DNA of 64,000 nucleotides from positions 18,606,889 to 18,670,888 of the forward strand of contig NC_069087.1 in assembly GCF_947172395.1 (NCBI RefSeq), read 5' to 3'. This document shows, one piece after another, positions 1 to 10,990 of the stretch. The notes under the pieces were generated by a model. It was not told where the DNA came from. It was given only the letters and a program-made list of their open reading frames with translations, and did not search any database. A program made the translations under genes and the position numbers. The stretch is from Bicyclus anynana. Lineage: Eukaryota > Arthropoda > Insecta > Lepidoptera > Nymphalidae. The stretch's first letter is position 1. Each line of letters starts with the position of its first letter.

Positions 1-2115
1 CATCCTCAATTTGCTTACATATTTCTTCGAGCACAATCGTTCCACAACGATCAACATTACAACTTATAGGGTTGCCATCTCTTAAATCTGAACACCAGGA
101 CAATATGCAAAAAGACTCCGGCTTTTGAAGCTCTAAACCTAAACTTCTTTAGTAGGCACTTACCCATACCTACATATAACAGAAAAACCTAGGTTTTGTT
201 TGATCTGCGTATTCATTTTTATCTACCGCAATGGTTTGACATGGCTTATAGATTTTAAACAATTTTTTCTTTCAGTCGCAACGAAATTTTCATTCGGCTC
301 CTATTAGTCGACATTGCCTGTTCCTCGTCTCGAGATTTGTCATGGTATGCATAGAGGACGCTCGTTAAACTAGGACAATTCCGAGTAAATTCAAATGGAT
401 GGCTACCCTAGTAACTTAACCGCGCGCGGCCAGCGGATTGACTTCTTGCGTCAACAGTTTACATGGACATTCAATTTGTTGCGGTAAACTTGTTCGTTTA
501 AAAAGTTTAGCTTTCTCTCTATATAGGCATTTTTTTTCTATTATTAAAATTTGCTCTTACACTATCATTGTTAAGCGCCGGTAATTATGCAAGGCAATAT
601 ACAGCGAGAGTCTGCGATGACCAGAAATTCGTTAGCTATTTTATAAAAGCTAAAACTATGATAAACATGAAGGTATAGAAGGCAAATATAGAATTTAGAT
701 GATTTAGGTCATCTAAATTCCATACTTGCACAATGAACTAAATTGGATCATAGTGGCTTTGAGTGACAAGTACCTAACTAAAGTCTAGACGTTAAAGCTA
801 CAAAACTAAGTAAAATTAGGTGACTGAGGGCATGGTTTAACATATACCTACCTAGTTGCGTTTTATACCTATCTATTTCGACAGAATTATTTTTTTTTTA
901 AAGTTATGTTCATCACGTTTTTAAACCACACTGGAAATGTAACTGAAGACAAAAATATATAATTAACATGACCATCGATGAGTGGCCCTTACATCCATCA
1001 CATTCATGAATACCTATGGTTTGGTTGTATTTATACTATTACAATACCTGCCTCATCACTTCGGCAATAGCCTTGTAAAGGCTAACTTATCAGGAAGGCG
1101 TAATTTTTTACACTTTCCATTGTTTTTGATATTGTAATTCAAGGGTACTCGTAGGTACGTTTACACTCGTACTAACTTAAGAGAAATAAAAGTTAAGTTA
1201 GGGTCATATTTTTGAACAAGCAGAAACGGTTTCCTAGATCGACACAGGATTCGAACCCAGGAGCTGATAATCCGTGGCATCACAGACCCACAGCGAGACT
1301 AACGATGAATATCAGTTCGTTTCACAATGAACGTTCAATCAATTCAGGCTTCGCGGTTAAAGGGGAACAATTTAAATCTACAAGGTTCTAGGTTTGATTC
1401 TCGCCCGTTGTAGTAAAGTCGTACGCACTAGTGATAACCAGTAACAGTAGCAGACTCTTCACTCACACACACACACACTCTTGCTTAATTTGAGGGAGAA
1501 AAGTTATGATTTAGAGGCATGGCTAACGTACTTTTTATACAAGAACAAAATATTACATTCTGCTCATCATTTATTTAATTTGTTAAATGCGGAGATATTT
1601 AAATATGATTCAATTACACGTAATTTTTTTGACATTTAAAACTTGTTAAGTAAGTTAGAAATGCAACATTAACAGTCAGTTACCTGTAATCATACTTATA
1701 AGGGTAATGAAGGATTTACCACATACGCAGTGTACGCACTCACCGTTTAAGCAACACACAGTCACAACAAGCGATACAATAGATATAAAGGGAAGGCATA
1801 TTTTATAAACAAGACAAGCAGGCATTAGATTACATACCAATACTTACAATGGACAGCAGATTGTCAGCTCTACAAGAGTACAAGTGTTTAAAAATAAAAC
1901 TGGTGGAACAATGGTTTCTCTCTGTATGAATGATAGCTACAACATGCAAACATACAAACTTGCGTACTACATGTAATATGCAAGTTTAGTTCAATTATGG
2001 ATAAAAAAATTATTACTTACCAATTGCATGAAATAATGCTCTAGACTGAACGGTAACACTAAAATACGGACCTACCTTCTAAAACATGTGGAGTACTTAA
2101 TTATTATTATTTCTA
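1..2115. other. No gene seen (left flank of secreted-protein gene)
   Basis: AT-rich sequence with a 12-bp-arm hairpin at 691-720, a (CA)n run at 1462-1478 and SINE-like debris at 1235-1410. The missing first exon of the secreted-protein gene may lie here or further left; I cannot pick it out. Confidence 0.6.
1235..1410. repeat. tRNA-like box B remnants, probable SINE debris
   Basis: acaggattcgaacccaggag at about 1244 (box B on the - strand) and ctaggtttgattctcgcc at 1388 (box B-like on the + strand) look like heads of old tRNA-derived SINEs. No cloverleaf can be completed, so they are not tRNA genes. Confidence 0.4.
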
Positions 2116-2341
2116 TCAATATTCCACCAAAATGAATAAATTATGTAGACATACCTCATTGAGACTCGAGGTTATCTTTGAAATTACCCGCCCAACAGCT
2201 AACAAAATAATCCACTTGCGAGTTGATGTAGAGCTTGGACCCACCCTGCTACACCCACGGATGGAGCGAATACCTTTAATTATCCCAGCAGGAAAAACTG
2301 GTTCCGGAAGGACGTTCACACCTTATCAGTTAGTTGTATAA
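2116..2341. repeat. Possible diverged SINE body; overlapping open frames on both strands
   Basis: Both strands are open for about 67-69 codons here, but neither product is recognisable. The reverse strand contains gtagcagggtgggtccaagc, close to the gtagcatggtgggtctaagc block of SINE family 3, which favours an old repeat over a gene. Confidence 0.35.
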
Positions 2342-2916
2342 AAACAGAATCGTGTCTAAATAGTAACTAACTATTCCCGTAGATTCAAACTAAGCTCCAC
2401 TCGTCATGATGTAATTATTAATTTAAATTTATTTCGAAATGTATGTAAAATATCTACCAGTTTTAACAACAGTTCTTTCGCCAGACTGTGCGTGATAAAG
2501 TCCACTTGTCGGGCTTATGTAGATTTTAGTTGTGAATTATTATTTATTACCTACATTATTGCAATATATTTCGCCTTCATAAATGGAGAATTTCCTTGAT
2601 TCACTAAATGGATAACTAGATTAGTGTTCGTATCTATAAATAAATAAATAAATGAAATCTAAAGTCGCTATTAAACCAATCAAGTTGTTGTACTAATATA
2701 ATATAAAACTGAGATTCATTTCATACCGTATAACCGAAATCTAATCATAAAACAGCATTTATCATCTTCTCAAAGAATGACCTATCTAATCAAAATTATT
2801 TTAAATAATCACGGATACTTATATAGTTACTAAACAAAAATCCTATCACTAGTAACAAAGTAGACTTTTAGAAAAAGTTCGATACCATTTCATTCAAAAT
2901 TTACTTTGTATTTCAG

Positions 2917-4123
2917 ATTTTCCGTTATATGCTGTATCATCGTGTTATCAAACATTGACGCACCCGCAACAGCATTCACGCTTCGTCACACAACAAAAGC
3001 CATTCATGCGGACAGAAATCTTGCTCAAGAAGACAGCGTTATACTGCGAGTTAAAAGGAATTCCAGGATAGTTTCTGATCATTTAAACTTGAGTAACAAC
3101 AAAACAGAAGGCAAAAAAGAAAGAAAAGAGAATGGAATCTTGTTGGCTACAAAAACGATACAACCCAAACAAGATTTCATAACAGAGCCCAATACAACCG
3201 ATCAAACGTCGAATATACCAAACAAAAATCTAGTGACAGAGCAAATAACGGTTTATGAACAAAAAATAACAACGGAAAGTTCAACTTTAATTAATCCAGA
3301 AGCGGAAACATTTACATCTAGTTTTGGTTTAGAGGACAAATCTTCGGTTTCGATGTATTCTGAATACACATCTGAAAGAGAAACTACAACAGACTTTATT
3401 GATTTATCAACAAGTGAATTAAAGTTAAGTGAGTCTGAACAAATTGAATTAGAAACCACTACTATAGGTCAATCTAAAGACCGTACAGTCACAGATAAAC
3501 CACAATTTACGAAACCATCAAAAGACATAATAAAAAAGCAGAAACATTTTTCACCAAGTCTAAATAAATTAGGCCCCACACCTAAATGGAAAAAATACAA
3601 GACCATTGAGAGAAAGCGACCATCGCATTCTTCAGAAGAAATTGTCAGAGAAAAAATCAAAGATAATATAAAAGAGGAGATTCTAAATGCAGAAACAAAG
3701 CACGTACGAGTTGCGCTACAAGATACTGTCACATCTGATATCCCATCGCTGGAATCATTAAAAAATGATCTCTTAACATCGAATCTAAAATTTCAGACAT
3801 ATGATAGTCAAAACGCAGTAACCTTAACACCATTAGTGGAAGTGGACGGTCCAACTGCACATCTTGATATTTTATCTTCTACACAAGTTGGTCACGAATC
3901 CAAACGAGCAGGATTTCTTAATTTTTCAGGAAAAACTATAACTTCAGAAGCGACTTCCACTTCATATGTGACAACTGAAATTTCTACAGAAACAGAAAAA
4001 AAACCTGAGATGGCTGATTTCAAAATCAGTACTAATATTCCAGGAATGTTTGAAACATCTAGTTCCATAACCGATATAGTACATTCTGAAGATAAAAATA
4101 AACTCGAATCTCAAATCGTAATG
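2917..4123 (+). CDS. Exon with signal peptide of the secreted Ser/Thr-rich protein
   Basis: The reading frame is open from the acceptor at 2916 to the donor ATG|GTAAGT at 4123/4124. The first base (2917) completes a codon begun in the previous exon, so the upstream exon must end two bases into a codon. It encodes the signal peptide core, the RVKR site and 380-odd hydrophilic residues. No in-frame ATG lies near the start, which argues that translation begins in an exon to the left. Confidence 0.85.
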
Positions 4124-5958
4124 GTAAGTATAAATTCAACAAAAAACTTTAAAAGTGGTAAACGATTTAGCGAATCTATATTTAATTATGCAAATCTCTA
4201 ATTTTTCAGAACGAGGATACCATGAAAGAAGAATTAATGAAGGAAATGGCAATTAAAGATTATGAAGAAAATGTTAATCAGCGTCAACGAGTTAATGTTC
4301 TTAACTACAACGCAAATCACAAAATTGAAGAAAGTAAAGGTGTTAATCTTGATAATTCAGCTGAAACGAATTCGTCATCTGAAGTGAACTCTAAATCAAT
4401 GAATAACGAAAAATCTAAAAATATCACACTGTATACAGTGAATGCTAATTATAAGCCCATGAAGAAAATAGAAGTTATGCCACCAAAACAATTTGTCAGG
4501 GACCCGGACGACAACAGTTGGAGGAACGAAAGCTTAAGCTCCCTAGGCATAGTTTTTAAACCAAAAAATTCTTCTAAGCCTTTCACTCAAGTCTTAAAAA
4601 ACAAGACGGAGACAGAATGGAACAATTTGTCTGAAAAAGATATCAAAAATGATTTACCTGACCTAAGGGAGAGGCTGCAAAAGATGGGTGAGAAAAGAAA
4701 ATCTAAAAGAAAGAAAATAGACTCGTTCGGTAATACCGTTTACATTGATTATGAAGAAAATAGTAGCTCTGGGGAGCGCGGAGGAGTCACAATTGATGAA
4801 CTTACATCTATCGTCACTACGTATTCGCCTGCTCTAGACAGTACGACTGGAGGCAATGGAATCACTAGAGAACCACAAAATGTGACTGAGACGGTGACTA
4901 CAAATTCAACAACAGAAAGTGTAAGTAAAAATTCATTCGCAACTACGATTCCCAAAAAGTTGTTCCGTGAATATTATGATTCTACGGACGAAGACGACAC
5001 CGACTATTTAAACATGGCTAAGATAGATCTGAAGAAATTTACCACTTCACTCAGGCCAAGTACTCCTTTCTTTCCTTCAACAATAGTGGCAAAGCAACCC
5101 GATTGGCTAAAACAGAAGAGCAAACTTTCGGTCAACGCGTTCCCCGAAAGAAAAGCTACCGTACAGTACTTCCCTCCCTTGACGACGCAAAAAGTTAACA
5201 TTAACGACTACGATAATGGCTTTAAGTTCAAAATGGAATCGTTTACAACTGAGACCGATGTGCCGGAACACGTTCTGCCAGCATCTGTGCCTATTCCGAC
5301 AACACCGCCCACATTTGTTTCAACACCATCAGCTAGTACTGTTGGCAGCAAATCAGATTTAACAGAGAAAATGTTGTTAACACGACCACAACTAACGACT
5401 GATCCAGGCGTAGCACTAAATGATGAAGTGAGCTTCGATAGGGGCACTTACGTCATAAAACATTACAAAGATTTCGTTAAGGTGGCAGCAAAGAACTCCG
5501 AATATGACAAGAATTTTGGGTACATTCCGTACACTGAGGCACCAGCGCAAGGCGTGACCAATACAGCTCACTTAAGATATAACAAAGAATCGCCTAGGCC
5601 GATAGACAACGGTTACGAAGATTACGAAACACAATTCCGGAAAGATGTCCTGCAAAGATTTGTAGACAATTTCAACCAAAACAGTGAACGATACAGATCA
5701 GAGTTTCCCATTCTATTCAACAGTAGCATTATCCACACTGAATCTCAGAGTGGTGATGATGTAGCGTCGTCGAGAGCGTTCATGCGTGGTTTGTACAATG
5801 GAAAATTTGCTCTACCGAGGAAGACGTGCGAGCCGAACTGTGATAAATTAGTAGAGCTATCGCCCGCTTACGAACTGCACTATTACATGCCCGATCAGGA
5901 AGAAAAAGAAGAAGTGGCCCCCCAACCAGTTACACTGCCTTACCAGTACAGGTTATGA
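2917..5958 (+). CDS. Secreted Ser/Thr-rich disordered protein, unknown function (5' exon missing)
   Basis: Two exons, 2917-4123 and 4210-5958, join in frame across an 86-bp intron and encode 984 residues ending at TGA 5956-5958. The visible N terminus is a hydrophobic stretch (residues 1-19, ending APATA) that reads as a signal peptide without its Met, so an upstream exon must supply the start; the acceptor at 2911-2916 (tttcag) follows a T-rich run. A basic RVKR motif at residues 44-47 could be a furin-type cleavage site. The rest is low-complexity, rich in Ser, Thr, Glu, Lys and Asn, with many TT/TTE runs that could carry O-glycans. It has almost no Cys except a CEPNC pair near the C terminus and no membrane segment. 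The last ~150 residues (YEDYETQFRKDVLQRF onward) are less repetitive and may be a conserved module. I do not recognise the family. An extracellular-matrix, cuticle or mucin-like role is inference only. That it is a real gene is near certain; the function is unknown. Confidence 0.85.
4124..4209 (+). other. 86-bp phase-0 intron of the secreted-protein gene
   Basis: The donor is GTAAGT at 4124 and the acceptor is TTTTTCAG ending at 4209. The reading frame on each side is open and in phase 0. Without splicing, the upstream frame stops at 4199-4201. The small size is normal for insect introns. Confidence 0.85.
4210..5958 (+). CDS. Terminal coding exon of the secreted Ser/Thr-rich protein
   Basis: It begins AAC GAG GAT ACC ATG after the acceptor at 4209 and runs 582 codons to TGA at 5956-5958. 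It could be mistaken for a separate gene starting at ATG 4222, but the clean phase-0 junction with the exon before it makes it the 3' exon. It contains basic KRKSKRKK-type clusters, acidic DSTDEDDTDY, long TTT/STT tracts and the C-terminal CEPNC pair. Confidence 0.85.
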   Translation, partial: NEDTMKEELMKEMAIKDYEENVNQRQRVNVLNYNANHKIEESKGVNLDNSAETNSSSEVNSKSMNNEKSKNITLYTVNANYKPMKKIEVMPPKQFVRDPDDNSWRNESLSSLGIVFKPKNSSKPFTQVLKNKTETEWNNLSEKDIKNDLPDLRERLQKMGEKRKSKRKKIDSFGNTVYIDYEENSSSGERGGVTIDELTSIVTTYSPALDSTTGGNGITREPQNVTETVTTNSTTESVSKNSFATTIPKKLFREYYDSTDEDDTDYLNMAKIDLKKFTTSLRPSTPFFPSTIVAKQPDWLKQKSKLSVNAFPERKATVQYFPPLTTQKVNINDYDNGFKFKMESFTTETDVPEHVLPASVPIPTTPPTFVSTPSASTVGSKSDLTEKMLLTRPQLTTDPGVALNDEVSFDRGTYVIKHYKDFVKVAAKNSEYDKNFGYIPYTEAPAQGVTNTAHLRYNKESPRPIDNGYEDYETQFRKDVLQRFVDNFNQNSERYRSEFPILFNSSIIHTESQSGDDVASSRAFMRGLYNGKFALPRKTCEPNCDKLVELSPAYELHYYMPDQEEKEEVAPQPVTLPYQYRL

Positions 5959-6700
5959 AATTTAAAAACGAAAGATTATGTCGAAGTATCATTAGACATA
6001 GATATTATGTAACGCGATGTACATTACTATTGTTATATAGTAGGCACTAGCGTTCGCCCGCGGGTTGGATCGCGCAGATTTTCTCAGGATAAAAAGCATT
6101 ACAGGAATACACTCGTGTCCCAAATTCCATAATATAACTAGACGTTGACGCTCGATTGAATACCGAATATCTGAATAACTTTCACATTTATATTGTTATT
6201 GTTTTTATGAACAAGTAAATGTTATGAATTTAGACGGATCGTGTTGTGTAATAAGAATAACAAGAGATATTTATTTTAAAGTTAAGGTGATTTATGTGTT
6301 GACTCATATACCTATGGTTTGCTGATTAGTTACTTTTAACCTTTGCCTTTGTCAGATTAGTTTTACATATTGTCAAATATTTATTGACTTCAATTATGAT
6401 TTGTACATAGATTAAACAGTATGTGTTATTTTATAAGTATAGACTTTACTTATATAATGTACAGATAGATCATAATTATACCTAATGTTCGATTAGTGCG
6501 ATTGTGTGGTAAGAAAAATTTATAACCAAATGTTCGTATGTAAAATTTACAATGTACCTACTTAGTATGTATTTAGTGTATAAGTAGTGGAACAAAGTAG
6601 ATTTTATGAAAGTGAGATTATGACATGAATGGCTTTAAAAGTGCTTGTGAAATGATGGTTTGGGATATTATTTTAATAAAAATGGTGTAAAAAAATTATT
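5959..6700 (+). other. Probable 3' UTR of the secreted-protein gene
   Basis: AT-rich non-coding sequence follows the stop. An AATAAA hexamer at 6675-6680 is followed by an A-rich run, which suits a poly(A) site near 6700. An earlier ATTAAA lies at about 6409. Positions ~6042-6130 resemble the GC-rich end of a dispersed lepidopteran LINE (gcgttcgcccgcggg), so the UTR may carry an old repeat fragment. Confidence 0.5.
6675..6680 (+). terminator. Poly(A) signal AATAAA
   Basis: This canonical hexamer lies 717 bp after the stop codon, with A-rich sequence just downstream. It is a candidate 3' end for the secreted-protein mRNA. Confidence 0.45.
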
Positions 6701-7349
6701 ATCACATACCTTTTTGTACAAAGATCCAGTCTTCCAAATACCGTCACTTGATTTTTTTCTTAGAAATGAACAGTAATCACCATTTTAAAACCACAACACC
6801 TTATTTATTTAATGTTAAATTAAATATTTCTCAGAGTGTTACTGTTAGACGTATCGCACAGTCATCATCATCATCAGCTCATCAGACAAGAGCAATCAAT
6901 CACGGCAGCCTCACAGCCTCTCACTAGTTCATTACCGAACTCATTCAATTCTTATTTTTCTATACATATTAATAATATTCAAGTGTCTGTCTGTGATGTC
7001 AAAATACTTACCTTACTTAGTTTTCTCAAGAGCTTTAAACATTAAGTCTTAAACAACGTTTGGAAAAAATACATGATTTGTATAACAAGTTTTTTAAGAA
7101 ATCCTTAACTTGTATTATACATAATTAATATTGTTTATATTAAATTTGATATAAGTCCACTACCATACTGTGTTTTGTCGATGCGCTCTTTTGCATTTGT
7201 AGAAATAATTAATGAAAGGAATTTAGGTTATTTCATCAATTATCATAGGTTTTTATAACAAATATGTTCCGAGTAAAATCTGAAAGTAATTATATTCTTT
7301 TTTCAAGTAACATGTAGAGGACTAATAAGCCGTGCTCTGTCATTAAATA

Positions 7350-7584
7350 CCTGGCCACGGGACAGCGCGGCGAATTTCTGCATCAGTTCTGTGTATTTGT
7401 TTTACGGCCGTTTTCAATAACCTATCCAAGATTACAGATAAATAGCTATTCTCGATTATCAGTAACAGTCAAACTATCTGTCAGTAGGTTATTGAAACGA
7501 TAGATAGATATTTTCTTAACTAGTTAGTTGTTAGTCGCTTGCACCGCGAGGAAATTCGCCGCGACGAATGTTCCGTGGCCAAGT
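7350..7584. mobile_element. Nested palindromic MITEs
   Basis: The outer inverted termini are tggccacgggacag + cgcggcgaattt (from 7352) and the inverse of aaattcgccgcgacgaatgt tccgtggcca (to 7581). Inside is a second inverted pair, gttttcaataaccta (7410-7424) and taggttattgaaac (7485-7498). The layout suggests one MITE inserted in another. No transposase coding is present. Confidence 0.65.
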
Positions 7585-7951
7585 AATAAAGCCTTTGAGG
7601 TAATCGGAACGTTGCTTAGGAAAACACAGTTGGCCGTTTAAAATACCACTTTATTGACATTTTCATTTTATAATAGTATATGCATACATCACTCGATCGT
7701 TCGGCCTTCAGTGATTGGTTATGTCATTTTGAGCACAATCATACGCCTCACTAAATATAACAATATGGTACGGAAGCTTAGTACGTACACTTGGAGAGAA
7801 CTAAACACCGAGTGCAAATGCAGTCTGGATCCAATAAATATTTATGTTACAATTTCTTTTAAAAATTAAAAAAATAATAAAACAAACAAAAGTAAAAAAG
7901 GCAATTTCATAAATGAACACATTCCTCTTTGGATAATAAGAAAACAGCTGA

Positions 7952-8182
7952 TTATATTACAATACAAAGACGACAGCCATATTGTAAAACTTCGACAGCA
8001 ATAAATGCGCCAATAGCAACTTTCCCATTGAACGATACTCTTTCACTATTGGCTAAAACACAAATGATATCAACAGCAAAATAAATTAACCAATAACGAC
8101 AGACGCTTGACGCATTGTAACCTATCGCAGTTTCACAATATAACCAACCACAAACAAAAAATAACGCATGTGTCCATTTCAC
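7952..8182 (-). other. Doubtful hydrophobic open frame
   Basis: 76 codons with hydrophobic segments (ALFFVCGWLY, YWLIYFAVDIICVL, VAIGAFIAVEVL). It follows a T-rich run ending in gtag, so it could be a last exon. No ATG starts it, no family is recognised, and its length is within chance for this window. A - strand AATAAA lies downstream at about 7652. Confidence 0.15.
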
Positions 8183-8485
8183 TACAAAATAAATAATTAA
8201 AAATGACGTAAGTATTTAGACATAAAAGTTTATATTATATAATACAATAAAATAATTAAAAAGGCAGGTAAGGACAGAGGTACACGAGTCAATCTCTATG
8301 TTATATTGCAAGTATAAAGCATTACAAATAATAAAATAGCTCACAGTAGTAATAGCGAGTTAACAATACTATTCGTACCCTAAACTATAATCACCGCGGT
8401 TCTTTGCCACAAAGATCAATGGCCGGAAAATTGTTGATAAAATTCTTAAGCGTCTATAAATGTAAACTATTTCAATTTATATAAA

Positions 8486-8650
8486 ACTAGCCGACGGACC
8501 CGCGGTTTTATCCGCATAGTTCCCGTTTCCGTGATAATACGGGAATGAAATAATAGCCTACGACACTCACAAATAATGTGGCTTTCTAGTGGTAAAAGAA
8601 TTTTTTAAATCAGTTCAGTAGCTCTAGAGATTACCTCCAAACCACAAATT
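8486..8650 (+). repeat. Dispersed lepidopteran repeat (actagccgac... family)
   Basis: It starts actagccgacggacccgcgg and continues with the cccgtttccgtgataatacg and ctttctagtggtaaaagaat blocks. These are recognisable in several other copies here (47440, 49077, 50771, 54141), all in the opposite orientation. Its class (LINE or SINE end, or Helitron) cannot be settled by eye. Confidence 0.65.
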
Positions 8651-10829
8651 CTTTAAAATATTAGTAAATATAATTTCATTTATTTTTTTCAATTTATGAA
8701 GAAAATGGCGGCATACGTTCGTTGCCTGCTCAGCAGATAGTACTATTACTGCGAATACTACAATCTTCAAACAGAAAATATCTTTAATTTCTGACTTCCT
8801 TCTATTGCTAAATTTTAGATAAAACTGTCCAGTAACAGAATTCTCTATACTTTTACATATTTTTATCCATAGACGCGAATATTAATTGTGAACAATAATT
8901 TGTTTGGAAGTTGGCCATTGTTCTTTGGTACATTTGAAAACACAATCTATGGCGGTGAAATAAAAGCATCTACGAGGATTTACAATATGTAGTTTTTCTG
9001 TTCTCCACTTTACGTAAAAGTGTAAGTTTAGTTTAGGAACTGAATTAGTATGTCGATACAGTTGATAGGGGCTCTTGCTCTAAAGCTGGTCATTCATTTA
9101 TACACACAAAACTGGGAACAATGAACGTCAGAAAGTTAAACAAATTTCTTATTTAATCCCAATTAATCCAAAATAAATACATTATTCAAAGTAAATATGT
9201 GCGCAAAAAAATGACCAGCTTAGCAAAACGCACCCAAGTTCATATACACATCATATCAGCGTGCCGATTACATAAATCAAAGCATAGTTAAACACAACAG
9301 GACAAACAGTAATATAATTAAACAAAGTCTCAAAACAGGTACATTTTTGATCCGTATAAAAAAAACCGTTTTTAAAATTCCATAGTCTATTGCTTAGATA
9401 ATATTACAGCTTTATAACTATTTGTTTTATCAATATTATAAGGACTTTTCGCCTATCAATCTGGACGATCGCTAGAAGCAAAGTCTAGATCTTAATTTGC
9501 CTAAGTATTAACTCCACGTACGACCCTAGATAATTTGGTGGTCCGCCTAGTTGTATCCTATCTAGTATATTCAGTGATAACTTGATTATCATAACGTACC
9601 TAGATTACTAAAACGGTTCGAATGGTAGAATTTAGATTACGAAATCAATTAAAAAACATCTTAGGTAAAACGAAATAACACAGATAATTTGGGTATATAA
9701 TTTAAACAAAGATTTTATTTTACAGTGATGTTCATTTGTGTTGACTAATGGATACAGTTTTTATAAATAAGGAGATAAATATGAAGAAAATAAAAAATAT
9801 ACGAATTGTTGCGTCTTCCAAACCGTAACTGTTAAATAGCATAAAAGTCTCATATATAATAGTAAAAGTAGTTATTTCATATTACAAATATGAATAAAGG
9901 AAGGGGTGAGAGTATATGATTTTCGGAACTTGGCGATCCTCTACCATGCACTAGTCTTTCTCAGCAGATTAGGTTATTAAAAGCATAGCCTATGAAGAAC
10001 AGATATGGTTTGAATGACACAAAAAAAAAACTTTATTTAACCAAAATAAAAACAAAATTGAACGTTTTAAAAGTAAATACAAACGCGACGCTTCTAACTC
10101 GATAGCACTCGCTGCAAATAATAAAATGTTTGGAAGTTACAGGTGAGACCATCATAGTACTTGTAGTAATATTAATAATCATTTATATATAGTTTTAGAC
10201 TAAAAGCATATATTTACAAGGGCACGTCACTTTACTAGCTATACCTGCCTCCCGGCGTTGCGCGCCAGTCTACGACCAATCGCAAAATTATTTTTTTATC
10301 AAAATTACGCAAATAGAGAAAATTCCGCACAATAATTTACACTACGATTTTTTTCTAGAACATTTTTCTATTACCCAAAAACGCATGGCCGTGTAATAGG
10401 CAAGTTCCGGACTTAATTTCACTATAAATATAAACTTAGGTAGATAAATTATTTATAGCCGAACCCTTGCCAGAGAAAACTAGAGGATATTGCATTTTAT
10501 TTACGATTTAATGCCGGCGGCAGTAATAAACAAGTTTGATTGTTTAGAAACGCAGTCATTAGATATAATATTTTTTCCCTAAAACTTATAGAACTATTTT
10601 ACTAAATTGAATTCCAGGAAGTGAAAATCATCGAAAATATTATTTCAATATTAAACAAACGGATTTATAGATAAGATAGATTAGCCGAAGTAATTTTTAT
10701 TCGATACCATTGCTCTATTTTTGTAATAATCTTATATGTATAATGAATTTATTGCGAATAGATATCTGTGCACTTTTTATCAGACTTCATTTCTTTTGCC
10801 ATCAATAATATTTTTTTTCATGTAAAAAT

Positions 10830-10990
10830 GTGCGTTGGTCGTAGAGACGTGCCGCCGCCTACTCGTCACTCGTTACATTAGCCAGTCTTTCGTTTACACT
10901 ACGCTAAGCGCCGCCCCGCGCCGGGCGCGCGCACCTCTGCACTACGTCACTCGCTTATATCGACACATGGATATGGGACAGGGGGGGGGG
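10830..10990. other. GC-rich patch, possible unrecognised exon or regulatory DNA
   Basis: gccgccccgcgccgggcgcg and flanking sequence, with a G10 run at about 10980-10990. It is open for 82 codons on the + strand, but the product (Arg/Ala-rich) is not recognisable and may be compositional. Confidence 0.25.

Noticed and set aside
1244..1262. Possible tRNA gene (box B-like gattcgaaccc)
   Set aside because: No acceptor stem or full cloverleaf could be built; SINE debris fits better.
4222..5958. Independent gene starting at ATG 4222
   Set aside because: The phase-0 intron 4124-4209 joins it to the upstream exon that carries the signal peptide.
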